A DNA stretch of 46,776 nt from an uncultured Oscillospiraceae bacterium (GCA_947630395.1 CANRHK010000002.1:1-46776), one strand, 5' to 3'. Shown: positions 36,584 through 46,282, counted from the stretch's first letter. Numbers and translations: made by a program. The notes: generated from the letters alone by a model not told the origin.

Positions 36584-37217
36584 GCATCTGCTGGACTACC
36601 TCCCGCCGGTACTCCAGGAAGTCCTGGAGTTCAAGGCCATCAACGAGGCTTGTGAGCCGGAGATCGTTCTCGCCTGGGACGCCCTGACGCTGATCCTGGA
36701 CAATCAGTTCCTGGACACCGCGAAGGAGTCCGGGGTCCGGGTGTGGGAGCAGGAGCTGGGGATATACCCCAAGGACACGGACACCCTGCAAGCCCGCAAG
36801 GACCGCATCAAGGCGTATTGGAACCGGGAGCTACCCTATACCCTCCCCTGGCTCAAACAGTGGCTGGCGGGGCTGTGTGGCCCCCTGGGGCACCAAGAAA
36901 CGGTCACCGACTACACCATCGCCATCCAGTTGGACCACACCGTCCTCCCGGACGCCGCCCGGCTGACCGGCGAAATACTGGAAATGTTGCTGGCCGTCCG
37001 GCCCTCCAATATGCGGGTCCTCATGGACTCCATGCTCCAGACCAACGGGGGCGTCATCGTCGGGGCCTGCTCCGAGATGGAGAGCCGTGTGGACGTGTGG
37101 CCCCGGCTGGTCAATGACATGGAGAGCTTCGGCGGCAGCATAGCGGCGGGAACAATCGAATACCACGCAAAGGTCAATATCTATCCGAAACAAGGAGGGA
37201 CACAAGATGCCCGGTGA
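36576..37217 (+). CDS. DUF2313-like tail protein (XkdU/YmfQ-like)
   Basis: LLDYLPPVLQEVLEFKAINEACEPEIVLAWDALTLILDNQFLDTA...GVRVWEQELGI. Confidence 0.88.
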   Translation: MDRHLLDYLPPVLQEVLEFKAINEACEPEIVLAWDALTLILDNQFLDTAKESGVRVWEQELGIYPKDTDTLQARKDRIKAYWNRELPYTLPWLKQWLAGLCGPLGHQETVTDYTIAIQLDHTVLPDAARLTGEILEMLLAVRPSNMRVLMDSMLQTNGGVIVGACSEMESRVDVWPRLVNDMESFGGSIAAGTIEYHAKVNIYPKQGGTQDAR

Positions 37218-39864
37218 AAAAACCTATGGCACCATAGTGACGACGAAGGGGGCGGAGCTGATCGCCGCCTGCATCCTCAACGGCGAAAAGCTGAAGATCT
37301 CCGAGGCCGCCGCCGGTGACGGAAACGGGGCCTACTACGTCCCGTCGCTGGACCAGGAGGCGCTCCTGCACGAGCTGTGGCGGGGCGAGATTGCCTCCGC
37401 GGAGCTGAACGCCTCCACCCCGAATATGCTGGACGTCAAAATCGTCATTGACGACAGCGTGGGGAATTTCATCGTCCGGGAAATGGGCCTGTTCAGCGAG
37501 GACGGCGACCTGATCGCCGTCTGCAACACCCCCGACACCGAGAAGGTGGCAATCTCCACCGGCGTGTCCGGTCAGCTGACGATGGTCATGCACATCGTAG
37601 TGGCGGACGCCTCGGTGGTGGAGTTCACCATCTCCCCCAGCCTGGACACCGTGAGCAAGGAGGACCTGGAGAACGCCATCTCCAAGCACAACACCGACAA
37701 GAACGCCCACCCGGATATCCGGGCCTCGCTCACCGACCTGGACACCCGGCTCAAGGCCGCCGCGAAAACGGCTGGGGATGCCGCCGACGCTGCGGACAAG
37801 GCCCTCAAGGCCATCACCAAGCTGACAAACACCATCAGCACCGTGCCCTCGCAGAACGGCACCCTCACCTATAACGGCGGCAATCAGACCCCGACCTGGA
37901 ACAACTACAACCCGGACGCCCTCGACCTGGGCGGCGTGACCGAGGGGAAGGATGCCGGGGAGTACGAGGCCACCTTCACGCCCAAGGAGGGCTTCACCTG
38001 GAGCGACGAGAGCAGCGAGGCCAAGAAGGTGAAGTGGTACATCAGCCGGGCGACCATCGCCGTGGAGCCCTCGCAGACGGGAACGCTGACCTATGACGGG
38101 GAGCCCAAGACCCCCAGCTGGACCGGCTACGACGAAGATAAAATGACCCTGGGCGGCACCACGACGGCCACGGAGGCCGGGCAGCACACCGCTGAATTTA
38201 CCCCGACCAAAAATTATCAGTGGTCCAACGGCTCCAGCGACAAGAAGGACATCCTCTGGACCATCGGGCGGGCGACCATCACGGCCACCCCCGCCCAGCG
38301 GGGCACCCTCACCTATACCGGGGAAGTGCTGACCCCCAGCTGGAACGACTACGACCCGGACAAGCTCACCCTCGGCGGCCAGCCTACCGGCACCACCGCC
38401 GGGCGGTATGAGGCCACCTTCACCCCGACGAAGAATTACCAGTGGAGCGGCGGGTCCATCACGGCCAAGACGGTGGCCTGGAACATCAACAAGGCGGCGG
38501 GCAGCCTGTCCATTGACACGCCCACCCTCACGCTGAACGCGAAAACCAAGAGCGGCACCATCAAGGTCACCAGGGCCGGGAACGGCACCATCACCGCCAG
38601 CGCCAGCCCCGACAGCGTGGCGTCGGTGTCCGTCGCCGGGGACGTGGTCACCGTCACGGGGAAGTCCTACGGCGTGGCCAGCGTCACCATCAAAGTGGGC
38701 GAGGGTACCAACCACCTGGCACCGGCGGAGGGAAAGACCTGCTCCGTCACCGTGAACATTTTCACCGGCGACATCAAGAGCAACTCCTGGGCCGCGATTC
38801 GGGCCGCCAGCGCCGCCGGAGAAGCCGCCAGCACCTGGGCCGTGGGCGACACCAAGCCCATCACCTTGAACGGCAAAGTGGGGAATTTCAACTTCTCCAG
38901 CTTCTCCATAGACGTGTTCATCATCGGCTTCAACCACAACGCCTCCAGGGAGGGCAACAACAAGACCCACTGGCAGATCGGCAAGATCAACGGCAAGATG
39001 GTGGGCCTCTGCGACACCAAGTACGGCAGCGGTGTTTCCGAGGCTGGGTACTTCTCCATGAACACTACGAACACCAACGTAGGCGGCTGGAAGAATAGCT
39101 ACCGGCGCAAGACCCTCTATGGCAACGACGACACGCACACGCCCACCAACCCGCTCCCGAATAGCCTCATGGCCGCCCTGCCCGCCGATCTCCGGGCCGT
39201 CATGCAGCCGGTGACCAAGTACACGGACAACACCGGCAACGCCTCGAATAAGGACACCGACGTCACCACGACCACGGATTACCTGTTCGACCTGGCGGAG
39301 TTTGAGGTCCAGGACAAGCGGTACTATGCCAATCAGTACGAGCAAAACTACCAGGTGAGGTATGCCTACTATCAGGCGGGCAATACGAAGATTGCCTATC
39401 GACATGACAACACAGGGTCGGCGGTGTGGTGGTTCGGGCGGTCCCCTTATTACTCCAACTACTATTACTTCACCTTTACCTTCACCGACGGCTCCAAGGC
39501 GGTAATCCTTTCAGGTGACATGGTTTTGGGCGGAGTGCGCAACTATCTGGAATCCTACGGGAGCGATGCGGTACTGCTGGCCAGCATCTCCCCCAACAAC
39601 GCCCTACAGAGCTACTTTGTGGATGAGGAAGGGCTGGATGATGTTTATCTCACTGAGAAAGCCCAAACCAAGATCGGCTGGCAGTCGGTCTTCCTGGATG
39701 AGATGATGGCCCGGGGTTATGTCGGGGAGCTCCAGGATTTTATGGAGTGCGCCGCCACCGGGCGGCAGCCAATCTCAGGGTTTGAGATGGCCTATAAGAC
39801 AACCAGGGCAATCTATGCTGCGTATCTGGCGGCCGAGAAAGACAGCCGGGTACAAATGATTTGA
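37207..39864 (+). CDS. Chimeric ORF: phage tail fibre (XkdV-like N-terminus, Ig-like repeats, truncated DUF6273-like domain) fused in frame to C-terminus of a Gfo/Idh/MocA-type oxidoreductase
   Basis: GTIVTTKGAELIAACILNGEKLKISEAAAGDG N-terminus; three ~74-aa repeats; GSAVWWFGRSPYYSNYYYF; then NYLESYGSDAVLLASISPNNALQSYFVDEEGLDDVYLTEKAQTKIGWQSVFLDEMMARGYVGELQDFMECAATGRQPISGFEMAYKTTRAIYAAYLAAEK. Confidence 0.85.
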   Translation: MPGEKTYGTIVTTKGAELIAACILNGEKLKISEAAAGDGNGAYYVPSLDQEALLHELWRGEIASAELNASTPNMLDVKIVIDDSVGNFIVREMGLFSEDGDLIAVCNTPDTEKVAISTGVSGQLTMVMHIVVADASVVEFTISPSLDTVSKEDLENAISKHNTDKNAHPDIRASLTDLDTRLKAAAKTAGDAADAADKALKAITKLTNTISTVPSQNGTLTYNGGNQTPTWNNYNPDALDLGGVTEGKDAGEYEATFTPKEGFTWSDESSEAKKVKWYISRATIAVEPSQTGTLTYDGEPKTPSWTGYDEDKMTLGGTTTATEAGQHTAEFTPTKNYQWSNGSSDKKDILWTIGRATITATPAQRGTLTYTGEVLTPSWNDYDPDKLTLGGQPTGTTAGRYEATFTPTKNYQWSGGSITAKTVAWNINKAAGSLSIDTPTLTLNAKTKSGTIKVTRAGNGTITASASPDSVASVSVAGDVVTVTGKSYGVASVTIKVGEGTNHLAPAEGKTCSVTVNIFTGDIKSNSWAAIRAASAAGEAASTWAVGDTKPITLNGKVGNFNFSSFSIDVFIIGFNHNASREGNNKTHWQIGKINGKMVGLCDTKYGSGVSEAGYFSMNTTNTNVGGWKNSYRRKTLYGNDDTHTPTNPLPNSLMAALPADLRAVMQPVTKYTDNTGNASNKDTDVTTTTDYLFDLAEFEVQDKRYYANQYEQNYQVRYAYYQAGNTKIAYRHDNTGSAVWWFGRSPYYSNYYYFTFTFTDGSKAVILSGDMVLGGVRNYLESYGSDAVLLASISPNNALQSYFVDEEGLDDVYLTEKAQTKIGWQSVFLDEMMARGYVGELQDFMECAATGRQPISGFEMAYKTTRAIYAAYLAAEKDSRVQMI
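37845..38500 (+). repeat. Three tandem ~74-aa Ig-like repeats in the tail fibre
   Basis: PSQNGTLTYNGG..TPTWNNYNPD / PSQTGTLTYDGEPKTPSWTGYDED / PAQRGTLTYTGEVLTPSWNDYDPD units. Confidence 0.85.
39520..39864 (+). pseudogene. Remnant 3' end of host Gfo/Idh/MocA oxidoreductase
   Basis: C-terminal signature and codon usage shift relative to the phage part; the N-terminal Rossmann half is absent. Confidence 0.75.
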
Positions 39865-39881
39865 CGAATGAGGTGAGAGCA

Positions 39882-40820
39882 TTGAAAACAAAGGAGTCAA
39901 CGGCGGCCCACAGCAAGCGCGGCTGGAAACAGCGGGCATATCAAAGCCGCTATCTGCTGATGATGATGTTTATTCCTTTTGTTTATCTGATCATTTTCCA
40001 CTATATTCCCATGTATGGCGTTCAAATCGCCTTTCGGGACTACAACCCTTATCTGGGCATTCTGAAAAGCCCTTGGGTGGGGATTTCCCACTTTATCGAT
40101 TTCTTTACCTCCACCTATTTTTGGCGCCTGATCAGAAACACATTGGCTATTAGTCTGCTTCAGCTGCTTTTGGCATTTCCCGCCGCGATTATCCTGGCGC
40201 TGATGATTAACGACCTGGAAAATAAATACTTTCAGAAAGCAGTGCAAACCATTGCCTATCTTCCCCATTTTATTTCCTCCGTGGTGGTGGCCGGTCTGGT
40301 GCTCTCTGTGCTTGCTACCCGCACGGGCATCATCAACCAGGCGCGCCATGCCCTTGGGCTGGGCGAGATTTCCTTTATGACGAAGTCATCCTATTTCCCG
40401 TTTATCATGGTACTTACCGAGATTTGGCAGAACACTGGCTGGGGCTCCATCATCTATTTGGCGGCGATGACCGCCATTGACCCGGCGCTTTATGAGGCGG
40501 CGATTGTGGACGGTGCCTCCCGCTGGCAGCAGATCCGCAACATTACGCTTCCCTGTATCCTTCCCACCATCATCATCCAGTTTATCCTAAAGGTGGGCGG
40601 CCTGTTTACCGTGGGATATCAGAAGATCCTGCTGCTGTATAACCCGCAGATTTATGAGAATGCCGATGTTATCGGAACCTATGTGTATCGCCGCGGCCTG
40701 ATGGGGCTGGAATACAGCTTCGGCGCCGCTGTGGATCTGTTCAATACCGTGCTGAACCTGCTGATGCTGCTGACGTTTAACGCTATCTGCCGCAAGGTCA
40801 GTGACACCAGCCTGTGGTAA
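39882..40820 (+). CDS. ABC transporter permease (LplB-like)
   Basis: IIFHYIPMYGVQIAFRDYNPYLGI; EAAIVDGASRWQQIRNITLPCILPTIII. TTG start at 39882 with upstream GAGGTGAG. Confidence 0.92.
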   Translation: MKTKESTAAHSKRGWKQRAYQSRYLLMMMFIPFVYLIIFHYIPMYGVQIAFRDYNPYLGILKSPWVGISHFIDFFTSTYFWRLIRNTLAISLLQLLLAFPAAIILALMINDLENKYFQKAVQTIAYLPHFISSVVVAGLVLSVLATRTGIINQARHALGLGEISFMTKSSYFPFIMVLTEIWQNTGWGSIIYLAAMTAIDPALYEAAIVDGASRWQQIRNITLPCILPTIIIQFILKVGGLFTVGYQKILLLYNPQIYENADVIGTYVYRRGLMGLEYSFGAAVDLFNTVLNLLMLLTFNAICRKVSDTSLW

Positions 40821-40832
40821 AGGGGGATTCAT

Positions 40833-41711
40833 ATGAGTATTCAAAAGCTGTCAGCGGGGGATAAAGCCTTTAAGGCAGTTAACGGGGTGGTTCTAATCCT
40901 GTTCTGCGCCCTAATCCTGTATCCGCTTTTGTGGATTGTCAGCGGCTCCTTCTCGGACCCCTTTGCGCTTATGACCGGTAAGGTCCACCTGCTGCCGGTG
41001 GATCCCACGCTGAAAATCTATAAGATTGTCTTTAAGCATCCGGATATCTGGATATCTTACCGCAATACCATTGTCTATACCGTTGTGGGTACCTTTATCA
41101 GTGTCTGCCTTACCGCCATGGCGGCGTATCCCCTTTCCAGAACCGAGTTTTTTGGTAAACAATTCTTTACGGCCGTGCTGATGATCACGATGTTTTTTTC
41201 CGGCGGCATGATCCCTACTTTTCTGCTGGTGCAGAAACTGAAAATGTTGGACACCATCTGGGCCATCGTCCTTCCGGGCGCGATGAGCGTTTACAACACC
41301 ATCGTTATGCGCACCTTCTTCATCTCCACCATTCCCAAGGAGCTGGAGGATTCCGCTTTCCTGGATGGGGCCAACGATATCCAGTTTTTCTGGAAGATTG
41401 TGCTGCCCCTTTCCAAGGCCATTATGGCGGTTATGGTGCTCTTTTACGGGGTGGGCCAGTGGAACAGCTGGTTTTCCGCTTTCCTGTACATGTCCTCCCG
41501 GGACCGCTACCCTCTTCAGCTGATCCTCCGGGAGATTCTGATTCAGGGCAATACCAACATCAGCGGTGGGGGAGGCGGCGATAACGACCTGATCGGAGAG
41601 GGCGTAAAGTTTGCCACGATGGTGGTGGCCACGGTTCCCATTATGTGCCTCTATCCATTTTTGCAGAAGTATTTTACCAAGGGCGTTATGATTGGTTCCT
41701 TAAAGGGATAA
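40833..41711 (+). CDS. ABC transporter permease (YtcP/AraQ-like)
   Basis: LYPLLWIVSGSFSDP; EDSAFLDGANDIQFFWKIVLPLSKAIMAVM. Confidence 0.92.
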   Translation: MSIQKLSAGDKAFKAVNGVVLILFCALILYPLLWIVSGSFSDPFALMTGKVHLLPVDPTLKIYKIVFKHPDIWISYRNTIVYTVVGTFISVCLTAMAAYPLSRTEFFGKQFFTAVLMITMFFSGGMIPTFLLVQKLKMLDTIWAIVLPGAMSVYNTIVMRTFFISTIPKELEDSAFLDGANDIQFFWKIVLPLSKAIMAVMVLFYGVGQWNSWFSAFLYMSSRDRYPLQLILREILIQGNTNISGGGGGDNDLIGEGVKFATMVVATVPIMCLYPFLQKYFTKGVMIGSLKG

Positions 41712-41763
41712 TGCGTTGACAGTGATTCCTTTGCCTTATATATTATTAAAGGAGGAAGATTCT

Positions 41764-43461
41764 ATGAAAACCAAGCAAAAAGCAGTGTCTATGGCTTTGG
41801 CATGTTTGTTGGCTGTTTCCTGTGCTGGGTGCAGCGGTGCTTCCGGCAGCTCCAGCGCCGCCCCTGCGTCCTCCGCGAAGAGCAGCTCCGGTACCACCCC
41901 TGCATCTTCCGCACCGAGCAGCTCCGCCTCGGAGGCTGCGGGAAATGAGTACGGTGTCCCTCAAATTTCTGAAAAACCCATTACGCTGAAGATCTATGCC
42001 TCCAAGGGCAGCGGAACTCCCGACTACAACGATATGGAGCACATGAAAAAGTATGGTGAGTTTACCAATGTGTCGGTAGAGTGGGAGCAGCCTCCGCAAG
42101 ACCTTTCCACAGAACGTTTCAACATTGTCATCGCTTCCAACGAGCTGCCAGATATGTTCTGGAACATCAAGGCCGACCAGTATACGCAGCTGAAAACCAC
42201 AAAGGCCATCATCCCGGTCCAGGATTACTTCTCCCAGTGCCCCCATCTCCAAAATGTCATGGCGGAGTTTCCCAATATGGAGAAATATATTTTTGACCCC
42301 GACGGCCAGGCGTACAGCCTTCCGTTCTTTGACGGACTGACCGTAAATGATATCATGATCCTGCGCAAGGACTGGCTGGATCAGCTTGGGATGGACGTTC
42401 CCGTCACCAAGGACGACTGGCTCCAATATTGGCGCGGCGTTCGGGACAACGACGTCAACGGAAACGGTGACAGCTCTGATGAGATCCCCCTTTCCGGCAC
42501 CAGTTTCAACAGCGTTCTCTCCCTGATGAGCGCGTTTGAGATGGACAGCATGAATAACGGCTTCTTTGTGGATCCCTCGGATGGGAACAAGGTGAAGTAC
42601 TCCTACTACGATTCTAGGTTCCGCGACTTTATAAGCTGGATTCACCAGCTCTGGGAGGAAAATATCATCGACCCAGATATCCTCTCCACCGACTCTAAAA
42701 CCTTGGGCAACAATACCGCTTTGAACCTGGTAGGCTCTTACCGCGGCAAATTAAACGGCCAGCTGAACACCTACATGACTACGATGCCGGATAAAATCCC
42801 CGGGTTTGACCTGCTGGGGACTCCGCCGATTCAAAGTGACAACGGCGTTTCCTTCCATCCTGGTTCTGTTCCTCTGGTGCGCACGGATACCATCGGCGGC
42901 GTTGTCACCGTTACGAGCAAATACCCGGAGGAATGTGTGCGGTACTGCGATTGGTTCTATGATTTTTCTGCTCCTTACGGCGGTGCATTCATGAATATCT
43001 TTGGCTATGAGGGTGTGACTTTTGAGTACGCCAACGCTGAAAAGACCGATTATCAGTATACTGACTGGGTGCTGCACAATGCTGATGGACTGTCCCCTCA
43101 ACAGGCGCTGCAGACGATGACCACCCGCTGCCAGCATCCATCCTATGTCCCTCCCATCGGCAGCTTCAAGATGTGGCATCCCTCCACGGTCGCCTCTTAT
43201 GAGAACAGCGAGCCGTATTACAATGACTCTCTGAAATATAAGGTACCCAGCCTGACCTTCAGTGATGCGGACGCGAAAACCATCCGCAGCACCATGGCGG
43301 ATATCAGCACCTACGTCTCGGAAATGAGCGCCAAGTTTATGACCGGCGAGGAGTCCCTCGACCAGTTTGAGAGCTATATTGCGACCATCCAGGGTATGGG
43401 TATTGAGAATGTCCTGGAAATTTACAACAAAACCTATCAGGAGTGGAACCAGCCCCGATAA
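41764..43461 (+). CDS. Extracellular solute-binding lipoprotein
   Basis: Signal peptide with lipobox LAVSCAGC; ELPDMFWNIKADQY; pairs with the two permeases. Confidence 0.92.
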   Translation: MKTKQKAVSMALACLLAVSCAGCSGASGSSSAAPASSAKSSSGTTPASSAPSSSASEAAGNEYGVPQISEKPITLKIYASKGSGTPDYNDMEHMKKYGEFTNVSVEWEQPPQDLSTERFNIVIASNELPDMFWNIKADQYTQLKTTKAIIPVQDYFSQCPHLQNVMAEFPNMEKYIFDPDGQAYSLPFFDGLTVNDIMILRKDWLDQLGMDVPVTKDDWLQYWRGVRDNDVNGNGDSSDEIPLSGTSFNSVLSLMSAFEMDSMNNGFFVDPSDGNKVKYSYYDSRFRDFISWIHQLWEENIIDPDILSTDSKTLGNNTALNLVGSYRGKLNGQLNTYMTTMPDKIPGFDLLGTPPIQSDNGVSFHPGSVPLVRTDTIGGVVTVTSKYPEECVRYCDWFYDFSAPYGGAFMNIFGYEGVTFEYANAEKTDYQYTDWVLHNADGLSPQQALQTMTTRCQHPSYVPPIGSFKMWHPSTVASYENSEPYYNDSLKYKVPSLTFSDADAKTIRSTMADISTYVSEMSAKFMTGEESLDQFESYIATIQGMGIENVLEIYNKTYQEWNQPR

Positions 43462-43567
43462 GGAACAAAACCACCTCTTACTTTGAAGGGCAGAGGGGCC
43501 TGCAACATTGCGGCCCCTTGTTCGGAAAAGATTTCGGTATCAATGAATGACGAAAGGATGAAAGGCT

Positions 43568-44365
43568 ATGATTAAGGAACTAAACCACGTAGCGGTAAGA
43601 ACCGGTGATATGGAGGCATCCCTCCACTTTTATGTGGATATTCTGGGCGCTAAGGTGATTCGCGACGCTACCTCCCCCGACGGTAAAGGACGCTTTGTCT
43701 ATGTCCAGCTGGTGGACGGCGTGATTGAAATCATCAAAGGCAAACCTGGCTCTGACAATTTGGGGCTTCAGCATGTGGCGTTTCTGATCTCCGACGATAC
43801 GGATATCCATCAGGTCCATGACAAGCTGGTGGGGATGGGTTACCACTTTACGGTGGAGCCGAAGCCCGCTTCCTCCGGTGATGGCTATCTGGCCTTCTTT
43901 GAGGATACCAGCGGCGCCATCTTCGAGGTGATCCAGCGCAAGGAGAATATCCGGATTCCCGGGCTGAAAAACGAACATCTGGAGGAATTTGACCATATCT
44001 CCATCCGTGTGACAGACGACAGCTATAAGCAGTGCGAGGACTTTTATCTGAACACCATGGGCTTTGAGGTGCGCCGCATTCTGGAAAAACCCAAGTCGGT
44101 GATGAGCTATTACAAATTTGGTCCCGATACGCTGGAAACGCTTTACTCCGTGGGAAAGCCCAAAGTGGAGAAGCCTCTGTGCCACATCGCGTTCCGGGTG
44201 AAGGACTGTTTTGAAACCAAGAAATATCTGGAATCCCAGGGCGTTGCCTGCCCGGAGCCGAAGACCTCCGGTATGGGAGACTTCCATGTGATGAATATCA
44301 CTGGACCGGATGGCGAGATTCTGGAATTCCTGGATCGGGTATCTCTGGATGATTATCGCAAATAA
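43568..44365 (+). CDS. Two-domain VOC/glyoxalase-family protein
   Basis: LNHVAVRTGDMEASLHFYVDILGAKV and second copy FDHISIRVTDDSYKQCEDFYLNTMGFEV; LQHVAFLI, CHIAFRV. Confidence 0.9.
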   Translation: MIKELNHVAVRTGDMEASLHFYVDILGAKVIRDATSPDGKGRFVYVQLVDGVIEIIKGKPGSDNLGLQHVAFLISDDTDIHQVHDKLVGMGYHFTVEPKPASSGDGYLAFFEDTSGAIFEVIQRKENIRIPGLKNEHLEEFDHISIRVTDDSYKQCEDFYLNTMGFEVRRILEKPKSVMSYYKFGPDTLETLYSVGKPKVEKPLCHIAFRVKDCFETKKYLESQGVACPEPKTSGMGDFHVMNITGPDGEILEFLDRVSLDDYRK

Positions 44366-44490
44366 ACAATTAGGATAACCATATGGGGCAGGGAGGTTTT
44401 CGGATTGGCGGAAGCTTTCCTGCCTTTTCTGCAAAAAGTCAGAAATACTTGTAAGCATTCTGTATCCTAAAAAGGAAAGGGTGACGGTAA

Positions 44491-45231
44491 ATGAGGATGC
44501 CATTGGCAGGTACCTGCGCGGTGGTGACCGGGGCCAGCAAGGGAATCGGCCTGGCGATTACCAAGGCGCTTTTGGAACAGGGGGTACGGGTGGCGACGGT
44601 CTCCCGCACCGCTGCCGACCTGGAGCAGGTGGTGCGGCAGCTGCGGGAGCAGTATCCCGATAGGGTAAAGGCTTTCCCGGCGGACGTGAGCCAGGAGGAG
44701 GAGGCTGTCCGGGTGATCGGGGAGATCGGAAGGGCTTTTGGACGGATTGATATCCTGATGAACTGCGCAGGTGTGAGTCAGCACAGCCCTGCCCGGCTGG
44801 AGGCGCTGGAGCGGCAGGAGTTTGAACGGATCCTGCGCACCAATCTGAACTCGGTGCTTTACTGCACCAGAGAGACGCTGCCATATCTCAGACGGCAGCC
44901 CCAGAGCTTTGTCCTTTCTATCCTCTCCACAGCCGCCTTTCATTCCAGCGGGGGAGGCTTTACCTACGCGGCGTCCAAGTACGCGGCGCGGGCGGTGATG
45001 GAGGGGCTGGAGCAGGACTGCAAGGGCTCCGGCGTTCGGGTGGCCTCCATCAGTCCCGGTCCGGTGAACACCAACATCTGGTCCCACAAGGACGTACCGG
45101 TTCCCCAGGAGCGAAAGGATAAGATGCTCCGGGCACAGGACATTGCCGAGATCGCGCTGTTTCTGCTCCGGCTGGATGACAATGTGCATATCGGCAACGT
45201 CACGGTGGAGCCGTGGTTTTACCAAAAATAA
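44491..45231 (+). CDS. Short-chain dehydrogenase/reductase
   Basis: VVTGASKGIGLAITKALLEQG; ILMNCAGVSQ; YAASKYAARAVMEGL. Confidence 0.93.
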   Translation: MRMPLAGTCAVVTGASKGIGLAITKALLEQGVRVATVSRTAADLEQVVRQLREQYPDRVKAFPADVSQEEEAVRVIGEIGRAFGRIDILMNCAGVSQHSPARLEALERQEFERILRTNLNSVLYCTRETLPYLRRQPQSFVLSILSTAAFHSSGGGFTYAASKYAARAVMEGLEQDCKGSGVRVASISPGPVNTNIWSHKDVPVPQERKDKMLRAQDIAEIALFLLRLDDNVHIGNVTVEPWFYQK

Positions 45232-45244
45232 TAAAATACAATAT

Positions 45245-45313
45245 GTGAACACCATAATACATGTTCACCTTAAGATCATTGTGCTATAATAACCGTAGAA
45301 ACGGTTGTTATAG
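45245..45313 (+). promoter_or_regulatory. Candidate regulated promoter region with two inverted repeats
   Basis: GTGAACA-N10-TGTTCAC at 45245-45268, TATAAT at 45285, CTATAATAACCGT-AGAA-ACGGTTGTTATAG at 45284-45313. Confidence 0.5.
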
Positions 45314-45421
45314 ATTGAAGTGGCCGCGCAAACCATTCGCACCCAACTGCGTTGGGTGCTCCTTCTGCGCATGGCCGATTATAGCATTCACGCTATGCTT
45401 TCTATAATAAGGAGACGAAAG

Positions 45422-46282
45422 ATGAGTAAACCAAAAGTAGCAGTCCAAACGATTGTTTTCAGCTCTGTGGTCCGGCAGGAGGGCTATGACCGGATGATGC
45501 GTTTTATCCGGGAGCTGGGGGTCCGGGAGGTTGAGCTCTCCAAGGTCCCGGTCAACCGGGATACCGTCCCGCAGATTGAAGCCCTCTGTCAGGAGTTGGG
45601 GCTGCATATCTGTGTGATGAATGTGGGCTTGGAGCCCTCTGGCCCCAAGGCGGAGGTACCGAACCTTCAGGAAAATTTGGACGAGATGGCGCAGTACGCC
45701 AACCGGTTGGGATGCCGGTACTTAAGAATCGGAAGCCTGCCCTGGTGGTGCTATGGCAAGGCGGATGAGCACCTGCGGTATGCCGGGCTGCTCAATCAGT
45801 ATGGGGAGAGGCTGTCCCATTATGGCATTAAGCTGTATCACCATCACCATGAGTTTGAATTCCAGAAATATGGCGGCGTATATGGGCTGGACCTGCTGGC
45901 CCAGAACACGGACCCCAGCTATGTAGGCTTTGAGCTGGATACCCACTGGCTGCAGTTCGGCGGACAGGAGCCCATTTCCTGGATTGAGAAGCTGAAAGGC
46001 CGCGCGGACCTGGTTCACCTGAAGGATTACCGGATTGTGATGCCTCCGGAGGGCGTTTCCGGTGAGGAACGCTCCCCCAAGGTGGTTCGGAAAAAGGTGG
46101 TACAGTTTGCGGAGATCGGAACCGGAAATCTGGATATCACCGGTGTGATCGACGCCTGCATCCGCACTGGCGTCAAATATATGCCCATTGAGCAGGATAC
46201 TTCCTATGATTTGAGCCCCTTTGAGAGCATTCGCATCAGCGTGGAGAACATCAAGAAGCTGGGCTTCACGGACTGTTTCTGA
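45422..46282 (+). CDS. Sugar phosphate isomerase/epimerase (TIM-barrel)
   Basis: GIKLYHHHHEFEFQKYGGVYGLDLLAQNTDPSYVGFELDTHWLQFGGQEP; LVHLKDYRI; start MSKPKVAVQT with RBS GGAG. Confidence 0.9.
   Translation: MSKPKVAVQTIVFSSVVRQEGYDRMMRFIRELGVREVELSKVPVNRDTVPQIEALCQELGLHICVMNVGLEPSGPKAEVPNLQENLDEMAQYANRLGCRYLRIGSLPWWCYGKADEHLRYAGLLNQYGERLSHYGIKLYHHHHEFEFQKYGGVYGLDLLAQNTDPSYVGFELDTHWLQFGGQEPISWIEKLKGRADLVHLKDYRIVMPPEGVSGEERSPKVVRKKVVQFAEIGTGNLDITGVIDACIRTGVKYMPIEQDTSYDLSPFESIRISVENIKKLGFTDCF

Noticed and set aside
37174-39405. 743-aa minus-strand ORF
   Set aside because: Antisense shadow of the tail-fibre gene in GC-rich DNA; the composition is Gly/Val/Arg-rich with no recognisable motif, while the + strand has clear tail homology.
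43490-43520. Terminator GGGGCC-TGCAACATTGC-GGCCCC after the solute-binding gene
   Set aside because: Short stem with no proper T-run; may be just a hairpin within the operon, too weak to list.
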